In this document: one piece after another, positions 1-5,248 of the stretch
How positions within the stretch are numbered: the first letter of the stretch is position 1
Layout: the number at the start of each line of letters is the position of its first letter
Notes under the pieces: generated by a model
The model's input: only the letters and a program-made list of their open reading frames with translations
The model's database searches: none
What the model was told of the DNA's origin: nothing
Source of the DNA: Bacteriovoracales bacterium
GTDB taxonomy: Bacteria > Bdellovibrionota > Bacteriovoracia > Bacteriovoracales > Bacteriovoracaceae
Reading direction: 5' to 3'
DNA: 7,906 bases
Assembly: GCA_007117175.1 (NCBI GenBank)
Contig: SKGZ01000293.1
Span: 1-7,906, forward strand
Position numbers and translations under genes: made by a program

Positions 1-402
1 AAACAGCCTATGATCAAAACCCGTAGTATCGCTTCTAAAAGATCACCGGTCAGTGGCCTTTGTTCAGTGAGTGAAAAGTTGACTCTCAAAAGCTTTTTAG
101 ACCAGTTTGCCCCTGAGTTCATTCATCCTCAAGACTTTAATCTTTCAGAGTTTATCACTCACTTAAAATCTGATGATTGGCTTTGGTGTGAAACGCCTGC
201 TTTTTCTTTTCATTATCCTTGGCAAAATCAAGAGCAGATTAAACTAGAGGTCAAAAAGTGTAAAATTGAAAAGATGACATTTGCTCATGGTAGTGAACTA
301 TCAGTTTATCCTTTTGATTTAGTGGAGCATCAGGTTTTTGACCTAACTCAAGCCAGCAAAGATTTGAGCAAGTGGGTGAATTCAATCTCGCTAGTGTGCT
401 GA
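1..402 (+). CDS. Lipoate-protein ligase, C-terminal part (5' end outside window)
   Basis: This is the carboxy-terminal part of a lipoate-protein ligase A-like enzyme, which activates lipoate with ATP and attaches it to lysines of lipoyl domains (pyruvate and 2-oxoglutarate dehydrogenases, GcvH). Frame 1 is open from the first base, so the ATG at 10 is probably internal. The early 'KTRSIASKRSPVSGL' stretch corresponds to the conserved 'K-x-x-SxxSRVxNL' segment that closes the catalytic domain in LplA. The following 'DDWLWCETPAFSF' and 'IKLEVKKCKIEKM' match the accessory C-terminal domain of LplA (E. coli has WEWNFGQAPAFS and a similar beta-strand). Only about 133 codons are in the window, and the lipoyl-AMP binding residues lie upstream. 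The stop TGA at 400-402 overlaps the 3' end of the convergent gene by 12 bases, and no terminator hairpin is visible. The family call comes from motif memory, not a search. Confidence 0.72.
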   Translation, partial: KQPMIKTRSIASKRSPVSGLCSVSEKLTLKSFLDQFAPEFIHPQDFNLSEFITHLKSDDWLWCETPAFSFHYPWQNQEQIKLEVKKCKIEKMTFAHGSELSVYPFDLVEHQVFDLTQASKDLSKWVNSISLVC

Positions 403-696
403 ACAACTAGAGCACCCACCCTTACTTTTTTGCGCATTCACTTCTAATTGATCTATAAATGGCCATTGCCCATATTTTCTTCTTACATACTGCACAGCGT
501 CAGAAAGCTCTAGAAACTCTTCTGCAGGTGTGATTTCTTTGAATTCCTCATCATACAGGCCCACTGTATAAAACTGGATCACACCCTCCGGGTCTTGTTG
601 GCAAGGGCGTGCAGCTAGAGAAATCAATGCCTTATAGTGCTGCAATTGATAATAGCTATAATTCCAATTTTGCTCAGTTAACATAGTTCTTGTCAT
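391..696 (-). CDS. Small protein of unknown function with Cys-rich C-terminal tail
   Basis: I do not recognise this 101-residue protein. It is soluble-looking, with no signal peptide or membrane segment. It is rich in aromatic residues at the N-terminus (QNWNYSYYQLQHY), has a mixed beta/alpha middle (VIQFYTVGLYDEEF, then a helix-like FLELSDAVQYVRRKYG) and ends in KSKGGCSSCSAH, a CxxC-type pair followed by His that could bind a metal or be redox active. There are two possible starts, ATG at 696 or ATG at 684; neither has a good Shine-Dalgarno. A weak promoter (GATCAA complement at 731-736 as -35, 708-713 as -10, 17-base spacer) would give a very short leader. It is transcribed divergently from rpmG and converges with the lipoate ligase gene, overlapping its last 12 bases. 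It is probably a real gene because it fills the whole interval between neighbours with protein-like composition. Confidence 0.62.
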   Translation of the reverse strand: MTRTMLTEQNWNYSYYQLQHYKALISLAARPCQQDPEGVIQFYTVGLYDEEFKEITPAEEFLELSDAVQYVRRKYGQWPFIDQLEVNAQKSKGGCSSCSAH

Positions 697-718
697 TTTA
701 TGCTAAAAATCTTAAACT
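690..718 (+). promoter_or_regulatory. Candidate sigma70-type promoter for rpmG
   Basis: TTGTCA (690-695, 5 of 6 to TTGACA), a 17-base spacer and TAAACT (713-718, 4 of 6 to TATAAT) precede the rpmG ribosome binding site. The start point would fall near 725, giving a leader of about 24 bases. The -35 overlaps the start codon of the divergent small gene. This was found by eye only. Confidence 0.4.
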
Positions 719-748
719 GTCTTGGTTTTTGATCAACAGGAGTTTTTT

Positions 749-925
749 ATGGCCAAGGGTCCACGTGTAATTATTACTTTAGAGTGCACTGAAGCACGTA
801 AAGAGGGAAAAAGTCCTTCTCGTTATAGCACTACTAAGAACAAGAAAAATATGCCAGAGAGGCTAGAGCTAAAGAAATACAATCCGTTCTTAAAGCGTCA
901 CACACTCCATAAAGAAATAAAATAA
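749..925 (+). CDS. rpmG: Large-subunit ribosomal protein L33
   Basis: Ribosomal protein L33 is a small basic protein of the 50S subunit near the E site. The 58-residue product starts [16 protein letters not shown] and contains the family hallmark block '[31 protein letters not shown]'. The ATG at 749 is chosen because AGGAG lies at 738-742, six bases upstream, and because homologues begin MAKG or M(R/K). The longer reading from TTG at 722 would swallow this binding site. Zinc-binding L33 proteins have two CxxC pairs. Here only one Cys of the first pair remains (LECTEA) and the second pair is replaced by YNPF, so this is a zinc-independent 'C-minus' form. It also has an insert (RKEGKSPSR) between the first strand and the TTKNKKN block, known from some other phyla. 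The methyltransferase gene follows after 11 bases and is likely co-transcribed. Confidence 0.96.
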   Translation: MAKGPRVIITLECTEARKEGKSPSRYSTTKNKKNMPERLELKKYNPFLKRHTLHKEIK

Positions 926-936
926 TTTTTTGCTGA

Positions 937-1590
937 GTGTATCCCTTTCATCAACTTCATCAGTTTAGCCTCAATAGAGCTATCCTAAACTTCAATACTG
1001 ACGAAAAAGTCTTGTGGGCCGATTTGGTTCATTTCAGCAGAGAATTAAACTTTCCATCCTTACAAGCAGATGCTGGTGCATTCATCAATTGGATGATTCC
1101 ATTCTTGGGAAAAAAACTTAATATTTTTGAGTTTGGCTCAGGGTTTGGTCACAGTGCTTTTTGGTATTTTGCCTGCAACAAGTCTAGCTCTATTGATCAA
1201 GTTCATCTTACTGAACGACGTGAAGACTTAAGAGCATACTTTGAAAAACTTAATTGGCCAGATCAGTGGAAAAGAAAAATGCTGTATCATCAAGGAGATG
1301 GTTTAGTTTACTTGCAGCAGCAGTCACAAAAATTTGATATGGCGTTAATCGATGGACAAAAATCCAGCTATCAGCAGTGCTTGCAGATTTTGAGCGAGCA
1401 AATGAAGCCGGCAGGATTAGTTTTTATTGATAATATGTTTTGGAAAGGTCAAATTTTAGAGCAATCAGTCGCTCGCTCCACTCAAGCGTTAATCGATTTA
1501 CATGAATGGCTTTTAACACAACAAGACTTTGAAGTCCTTTTCTTGCCAGTTGCTGATGGGGTGAGTGTTTTAAGAAAAAAGGCTATTTAA
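937..1590 (+). CDS. SAM-dependent O-methyltransferase family protein (COG4122/YrrM-like)
   Basis: This 217-residue class I methyltransferase resembles the cation-dependent O-methyltransferase family (methyltransferase_3/24; COG4122), whose members methylate small catechol-like or tRNA substrates. The SAM-binding glycine motif is IFEFGSGFGHSAFW (residues 63-76) and the acidic end of strand 2 is VHLTERRED (89-97). The metal/active-site loop ALIDGQKSSY (136-145) carries D139, K142 and Y145, matching the family's 'IDADKxxY'. FIDNMFWKG (163-171) supplies the D165-N166 pair, matching 'IDNVLWxG'. The substrate cannot be deduced. The start is GTG at 937, immediately after an in-frame TGA; there is no clear Shine-Dalgarno, so translation may be coupled to rpmG 11 bases upstream. 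A later start is possible, since the first ~20 residues look poorly conserved. Its 3' end overlaps the convergent DUF4340 gene by 8 bases. Confidence 0.85.
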   Translation: MYPFHQLHQFSLNRAILNFNTDEKVLWADLVHFSRELNFPSLQADAGAFINWMIPFLGKKLNIFEFGSGFGHSAFWYFACNKSSSIDQVHLTERREDLRAYFEKLNWPDQWKRKMLYHQGDGLVYLQQQSQKFDMALIDGQKSSYQQCLQILSEQMKPAGLVFIDNMFWKGQILEQSVARSTQALIDLHEWLLTQQDFEVLFLPVADGVSVLRKKAI

Positions 1591-2569
1591 AGTTTTTTTG
1601 CTCTGAAGTCAGAGCACTGAAAAAATCCTTTGAGATAATCCACTGAAATTGTTTATCTTTTCTTCTGAGTACGTAAACTTGATTTAAATTTCCTTGGGCA
1701 GATGGAATTTGTGAGACAGGTCCAGTGAGTTGGAATTGATGAATTCTTTCTTTTTGGTCTTGAAGTTCTATTTCATATAAGGTCCTTTCAAATGAGTTCT
1801 GAATGGTTTGAGCAACTGAAGGTTCTGGTTCATCAATGATAATTAATGCTTGCTGTTTAGTGATCTGTGAAAGGTATTGCTCTGTTATTTGTGATTCAAT
1901 AGGGCGGTCATTATGGTTGGTCCATTGCGAGTTTTCTCTTTGCAGTGAGAACAATAATTGATTAGCTTTTTTGAGCTGCCACCTCTTTATTCCATCCCAT
2001 GTTCCGTGAAAGGGATTCCTTGAAAGAAAGTCAGACTGAGTCAGTTGAGATAAATAAGAAGGAATAGAGTTAATTTCGTAGATTGAGTGATGGAAAAGTA
2101 AATAGCTTGTATTGCTAATTGGATTATTAAGTCCAAAAGAAAGAGTTAAGTTTTCCTCTTCAGTGGTTTCAAGTTTGACTTTCAGCCATGGATTATCAAG
2201 AAGATAGTTGGATTTAGTGGCACTATCATTATGAAGTTCTCGATTGACCTTAATCGTTGCAAAAGTTTGAATGAGTTTTTTGATAAAATCACTTCGAGCT
2301 TCCAGTGGAGCAGTTTGTTCAAGAGCTTTTTCTCCCGAGCGATAGGACCAAACTCCGTCCTCAAATGAGAGTAAAAAGTAATCATTCTTATGTTCAATCT
2401 CTATTTTATGAAATTCAAAATCAGTCAGCAGATGAAAAGGTTGGTTAACCTTTCCCATGGAAATAGTTTTATTGCCACTGACATGATAATAGAGTTCGGT
2501 ATAAAAACCTAAGATAAGAATGATTGCCAATAAGAGCAGAGTTGGAAGAGCACTTGTCCATTTATTCAT
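1583..2569 (-). CDS. DUF4340 domain-containing membrane-anchored protein
   Basis: This 328-residue protein has an N-terminal hydrophobic segment (about residues 7-24) after MNKWTS, so it is probably anchored in the inner membrane with the rest in the periplasm. The body has DUF4340 features: an early 'F-x-x-I-x-I' strand followed by GVWSYRSG (72-79), a helix DFIKKLIQTFATIKV, the 'YLLDNPWLKVKL' block (122-133), an 'LTLSFGLNNPISNTSYLLF' strand pair (141-159) and a terminal repeat-like half. DUF4340 proteins are often found beside gliding/GldG-type ABC exporter subunits; no such gene is visible here. Instead it follows the PilZ-like gene by 31 bases on the same strand, so the two are likely co-transcribed. 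The ATG at 2569 has no evident Shine-Dalgarno. The family call is by resemblance of these blocks. The role is unknown; an envelope function is inference. Confidence 0.68.
   Translation of the reverse strand: MNKWTSALPTLLLLAIILILGFYTELYYHVSGNKTISMGKVNQPFHLLTDFEFHKIEIEHKNDYFLLSFEDGVWSYRSGEKALEQTAPLEARSDFIKKLIQTFATIKVNRELHNDSATKSNYLLDNPWLKVKLETTEEENLTLSFGLNNPISNTSYLLFHHSIYEINSIPSYLSQLTQSDFLSRNPFHGTWDGIKRWQLKKANQLLFSLQRENSQWTNHNDRPIESQITEQYLSQITKQQALIIIDEPEPSVAQTIQNSFERTLYEIELQDQKERIHQFQLTGPVSQIPSAQGNLNQVYVLRRKDKQFQWIISKDFFSALTSEQKNFK
1599..1616. repeat. Perfect inverted repeat inside a convergent gene end
   Basis: TGCTCTGA (1599-1606), a two-base centre AG, and TCAGAGCA (1609-1616) form a perfect 8-bp palindrome. 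It is preceded by seven T (1593-1599) and followed by seven A (1620-1626), so the T and A runs could extend the stem. It lies within the last codons of the DUF4340 gene and just past the methyltransferase stop. Neither strand has a T-run after the hairpin, so it is not a standard intrinsic terminator, although a stem here could still slow polymerase or protect 3' ends. Confidence 0.5.
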
Positions 2570-2600
2570 ATAGAATTTAGTTTAGTCAATGACAGGTTCA

Positions 2601-3344
2601 CTAGTCTAGTTTTTCTTCAAAATCTTCCAGTTTAGGAGCTTCAGAACTTGACTGTGATGTTGATTTTTCATCGGAGTCTTCAACCAATGAAAGTTTCTTT
2701 TCACCATTAACAGCTAAACCGTCAATAGGGTTTAAAGACTGTAGGAAGTGCCTTAATAACGTTCGATCTCCATATTGATGATAGAGAAATCGAGCTTGAA
2801 TACGATATTGAATTTTATTAGGAGAGATAATTCTGCTTTTCATTGAAATATTTCTCACATGGGTCACTTCTGCTTGAATGGTAAAAGAATTCGGTATCAA
2901 GAATTCTATGACGATTGTTTGTCCTGGAGAAAAGTAAGAGTGACTAAAAATAAGAATTTCATCACTGTTAACTTCCGTAAGATAGGTGAGTCCAAAGCTG
3001 TAATCAGGTCTAATTCTTTCAATAGAAGCTCTGGCTTTTTTGAGTTCTAATTGTTCTTTACTTTCTTCATTGATAGCAGTGACATTTTCTTCATCTGATT
3101 CTGATTTTTCTTTTTCCTCTTGAGCAAGAGAATTGATCTTCTCATAATAGTTTTTGACAGCTTTAGTTTGTTCTTCGTTCTGGCAGTGATTAAGCGTTGC
3201 CTTAATTTCAGAACTTAAACTCCACAGATTAAGACTGATTCTTTTGAGATTAACTAGATTGGAGATTTTACCAAAAATCGCGGCCATAATTGATTGTCTC
3301 ATAAAATAATCATGTTGGGCATTGGGGCAAAAAAATCTCAGCAT
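2601..3344 (-). CDS. PilZ-like domain protein, divergent, with acidic flanks
   Basis: This 247-residue protein has no clear signal peptide or membrane segment. Residues 1-70 look helical, then comes a strongly acidic, low-complexity linker (about 74-105). A beta-rich domain at about 109-205 carries the layout of a PilZ C-terminal half: 'SYFSPGQTIVIEFLIP' followed by 'FTIQAEVTHVRNI' and 'YRIQARFLYHQYGDRTLLRHFLQSL'. A second acidic, Ser-rich tail (219-247) ends it. PilZ domains usually bind cyclic-di-GMP through RxxxR and (D/N)xSxxG. Neither is intact here ('IERIRPDYSFGL' is the nearest), so nucleotide binding is doubtful. The start ATG at 3344 has only AAGG close upstream; ATGs at 3302 and 3287 are alternatives. 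It is the first gene of the minus-strand unit with the DUF4340 gene and is divergent from the protease. The PilZ assignment is tentative. Confidence 0.5.
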   Translation of the reverse strand: MLRFFCPNAQHDYFMRQSIMAAIFGKISNLVNLKRISLNLWSLSSEIKATLNHCQNEEQTKAVKNYYEKINSLAQEEKEKSESDEENVTAINEESKEQLELKKARASIERIRPDYSFGLTYLTEVNSDEILIFSHSYFSPGQTIVIEFLIPNSFTIQAEVTHVRNISMKSRIISPNKIQYRIQARFLYHQYGDRTLLRHFLQSLNPIDGLAVNGEKKLSLVEDSDEKSTSQSSSEAPKLEDFEEKLD

Positions 3345-3358
3345 TGCCTTTTATTGTC

Positions 3359-3374
3359 TTACAATTGATTGTAA
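3359..3374. promoter_or_regulatory. 16-bp palindrome, candidate operator between divergent genes
   Basis: TTACAAT (3359-3365), a two-base centre TG, and ATTGTAA (3368-3374) form a perfect 7-bp inverted repeat 15 bases upstream of the PilZ-like start codon. The size and spacing suit a dimeric helix-turn-helix regulator. Part of it, AATTGATTGT, recurs at 3288-3297 just inside the gene. The regulator is unknown. Confidence 0.4.
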
Positions 3375-3394
3375 GTAGTTGAAAGTAAAAGCTA

Positions 3395-3407
3395 GGCAGA
3401 ATCTGCC
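3395..3407. repeat. 13-bp inverted repeat in divergent intergenic region
   Basis: GGCAGA (3395-3400), one central A, and TCTGCC (3402-3407) form a perfect 6-bp palindrome in the GC-rich middle of an otherwise AT-rich intergenic region. It stands about 78 bases upstream of the protease start codon and 51 bases upstream of the PilZ-like start codon. It could be a second protein-binding site; this rests on symmetry alone. Confidence 0.3.
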
Positions 3408-3409
3408 GC

Positions 3410-3425
3410 CTGCTGTTGAGAGCAG
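3410..3425. repeat. Short hairpin-forming repeat upstream of the protease gene
   Basis: CTGCT (3410-3414) and AGCAG (3421-3425) flank a six-base loop GTTGAG. The possible -35 of the protease promoter (TTGAGA, 3416-3421) lies in this loop, with TAAATG (3439-3444) as a poor -10 at 17 bases. The remainder of this 140-bp intergenic region holds the two palindromes listed separately and the ribosome binding site. Confidence 0.25.
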
Positions 3426-3472
3426 AAAGGCCAGAGAATAAATGTGATCAGAAAGATTTTATTAACTTTATC

Positions 3473-3478
3473 AAGGAG
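3473..3478 (+). promoter_or_regulatory. Ribosome binding site deciding the GTG start of the protease
   Basis: AAGGAG lies six bases upstream of GTG at 3485. This is what supports the non-ATG start and places the basic N-terminus and hydrophobic core of the signal peptide correctly. Confidence 0.85.
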
Positions 3479-3484
3479 TGATAA

Positions 3485-5188
3485 GTGATCAATTTGTTTA
3501 AGTATTCATTTGCACTGTGGCTGGCGTTCAGTACGCTACTGGCCTTCAGTTTTGAGGTGGAATCAGTGCCAGGAGAGTATGTCGTTAAGTTAAAGGATGG
3601 AGCGAGTTTGACTTCTTTGCAACAATTTGCAGAAGTGCAAGAGGTGAAGGCCATCCCTACTCGTTTTGGACAATTTGCCAAAATCAAAATGGATTCACAG
3701 TTTAGTGAAAAAAGTGTTTCTCTTTTAGCCAAGAGTGCAGAAATTGAATATATGGAGCCTAATTATATTTATCGTATTTTAGGTTTTGAAGAAAAAGATT
3801 ATCGCCCTCTTAAAAATCTATTAGCTGGAAGAGAAAACTCACATCGACCTGTTGACCCAAGATTTGGAGAATTATGGGGATTAGAAAATACCGGAGAAAA
3901 TGATAGAGGAAATGCATTGGCCGGAGAAGATATCAATGCTCTTCAAGCTTGGCCACTGACGATGGGAAGCTCGGCTATTAAAATTGCTGTCATTGATACT
4001 GGTATTGATTATCACCATAATGATTTACACGCCAATCTTTGGGTCAATGAAGATGAGTTAAATGGTACTCCTGGCGTTGATGATGATGGCAATGGAGTGA
4101 TTGATGATATTTACGGTGCCCGTTTTATCGGTGGAGTTGCCTCTGGCGATCCAATGGATGGTAATGGCCATGGTACTCACTGCGCAGGAACCATCGGAGC
4201 TGTTCACAATGAAATTGGAGTCGCTGGTGTGATGAAAGATGTAGAGATGGTTGCGGTGAAATTTTTAAGTGATAGTGGTAGTGGATCTTTAGATGATGCT
4301 TTAAGTGCTATTAATTATGCGCTTGATCTAGAAGTGGATATTATGTCCAACTCTTGGGGAGGCGGGGGATTTTCTCAAGCCTTATTTGATGCCATCAGTG
4401 CCGCCAATGAGGCAGGAATTGTTTTTGTGGCCGCTGCTGGCAATAGTTCTAGCAATAATGATGTACGCCCTATGTATCCTGCGACTTATCAAGTTGATAA
4501 TGTGATTTCTGTTGCTGCTCATCATTCAGGTGGTGCTCTGGCAAGCTTTAGTTGCTTTGGCCCTAACACGGTTCATGTGGCTGCTCCAGGGCAAAATATT
4601 CTCTCAACAGTTCAGAACAATGGCTATCGCTCTTTTTCTGGAACTTCCATGGCCACTCCTCACGTTGCTGGAGTAGTAGGACTTTTACTGTCAACAGAGC
4701 CTGAATTAAGTCCGTTAGAGATTCGCGATCGTTTGATTCGCACTTCTGTTGAATCAGACTTTTTAGCCTCAAGAATTGTTTCTGGGGGTAGGGTTGATGC
4801 CTATCGCGCGCTGACTAATGAGAGAAATGTGCGTGAACTTCCTCATCCTGATGCTTGGCAAGAGCTGATTTTAGATGAGCCCTTTGATATGACCAATTAT
4901 GCTCCCAATATGGATGAAGTTCTCAATGTTTCACTGCCTGAGGGAGCAGCTTTTGTTGAGTTTCATTTTGATGAATTTAACACCGAAGCAAATTACGATT
5001 ATTTCCAAGTTCTCACCGAGGACGGTCGGGTATTATGGACATTAAGTGGTATTAATCATGGCTATACATCTCCGGCCATTAGAGTGGAGGGTAATATCCA
5101 ACTGCGCTTTGTCAGTGATCACTCAGTTGAGCGTTCAGGGTTTATTATTGAGTCAATAAGAGTTAATGATACTATTGTTGTTGATTAA
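3485..5188 (+). CDS. Secreted subtilisin-like serine protease (S8) with I9 propeptide and CUB-like C-terminal domain
   Basis: This 567-residue exported endopeptidase is probably made as an inactive precursor. A Sec signal peptide covers about residues 1-22 (K6, then a hydrophobic run to LLAFS). An inhibitor-I9-type propeptide follows at about 28-97 (VPGEYVVKLKDG to IEYMEPNYIY). The S8 domain spans about 125-442, with D171 (VIDTGID), H229 (GHGTHCAGT), oxyanion N320 (AAAGNS) and nucleophile S388 (GTSMATPHVAG) all intact. A DDDGNGVIDD loop (199-208) looks calcium-binding and is typical of one S8 branch. Residues about 461-565 resemble a CUB beta-sandwich ('YDYFQVLTEDGRVLW', 'LRFVSDHSVERSGF'), which may bind substrate or surfaces. 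The start is GTG with a strong AAGGAG. It is a single-gene unit ending at a hairpin terminator. A role in degrading extracellular or prey protein is inference. Confidence 0.95.
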   Translation: MINLFKYSFALWLAFSTLLAFSFEVESVPGEYVVKLKDGASLTSLQQFAEVQEVKAIPTRFGQFAKIKMDSQFSEKSVSLLAKSAEIEYMEPNYIYRILGFEEKDYRPLKNLLAGRENSHRPVDPRFGELWGLENTGENDRGNALAGEDINALQAWPLTMGSSAIKIAVIDTGIDYHHNDLHANLWVNEDELNGTPGVDDDGNGVIDDIYGARFIGGVASGDPMDGNGHGTHCAGTIGAVHNEIGVAGVMKDVEMVAVKFLSDSGSGSLDDALSAINYALDLEVDIMSNSWGGGGFSQALFDAISAANEAGIVFVAAAGNSSSNNDVRPMYPATYQVDNVISVAAHHSGGALASFSCFGPNTVHVAAPGQNILSTVQNNGYRSFSGTSMATPHVAGVVGLLLSTEPELSPLEIRDRLIRTSVESDFLASRIVSGGRVDAYRALTNERNVRELPHPDAWQELILDEPFDMTNYAPNMDEVLNVSLPEGAAFVEFHFDEFNTEANYDYFQVLTEDGRVLWTLSGINHGYTSPAIRVEGNIQLRFVSDHSVERSGFIIESIRVNDTIVVD

Positions 5189-5199
5189 TTCATTATTCA

Positions 5200-5232
5200 G
5201 GGAGGAGAGTTCTTTCTCCTCCCTTTTATTTT
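5200..5232 (+). terminator. Intrinsic terminator of the protease gene
   Basis: GGGAGGAGA (5200-5208) pairs perfectly with TCTCCTCCC (5215-5223) across a six-base loop GTTCTT, followed by TTTTATTTT. It starts 12 bases after the protease stop codon and isolates that gene from nth. Confidence 0.92.
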
Positions 5233-5235
5233 CGC

Positions 5236-5241
5236 TACAAT
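5236..5241 (+). promoter_or_regulatory. Candidate -10 element of nth, possibly giving a leaderless mRNA
   Basis: TACAAT (5 of 6 to TATAAT) ends seven bases before the nth ATG at 5249, and no Shine-Dalgarno is present between them. Transcription starting at normal distance would begin at or next to the start codon. The -35 region (around 5213-5218, TTTCTC, inside the terminator stem) is poor, so support is modest. Confidence 0.35.
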
Positions 5242-5248
5242 AATATCC

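Noticed and set aside
10..402. Treating the ATG at 10 as a true start of a small independent protein
   Set aside because: The frame is open to the window edge, no ribosome binding site is visible and the sequence matches the end of a longer ligase.
722..748. TTG-initiated N-terminal extension of L33
   Set aside because: It would include the AGGAG ribosome binding site, and L33 homologues start at MAKG.
2182..2397. Second minus-strand frame within the DUF4340 gene
   Set aside because: It overlaps in another frame, has no ribosome binding site and no domain-like sequence.
2859..3050. Plus-strand open frame antisense to the PilZ-like gene
   Set aside because: It is short, unsupported by translation signals and opposite a longer frame with protein-like composition.
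3448..3732. Open frame on the minus strand antisense to the protease start
   Set aside because: It lies opposite the signal peptide and propeptide of a well-supported protease, has low-quality composition and no ribosome binding site.
4563..4772. Minus-strand open frame inside the protease catalytic domain
   Set aside because: It is a shadow of the conserved GTSMATPHVAG region; the sense frame explains the sequence fully.
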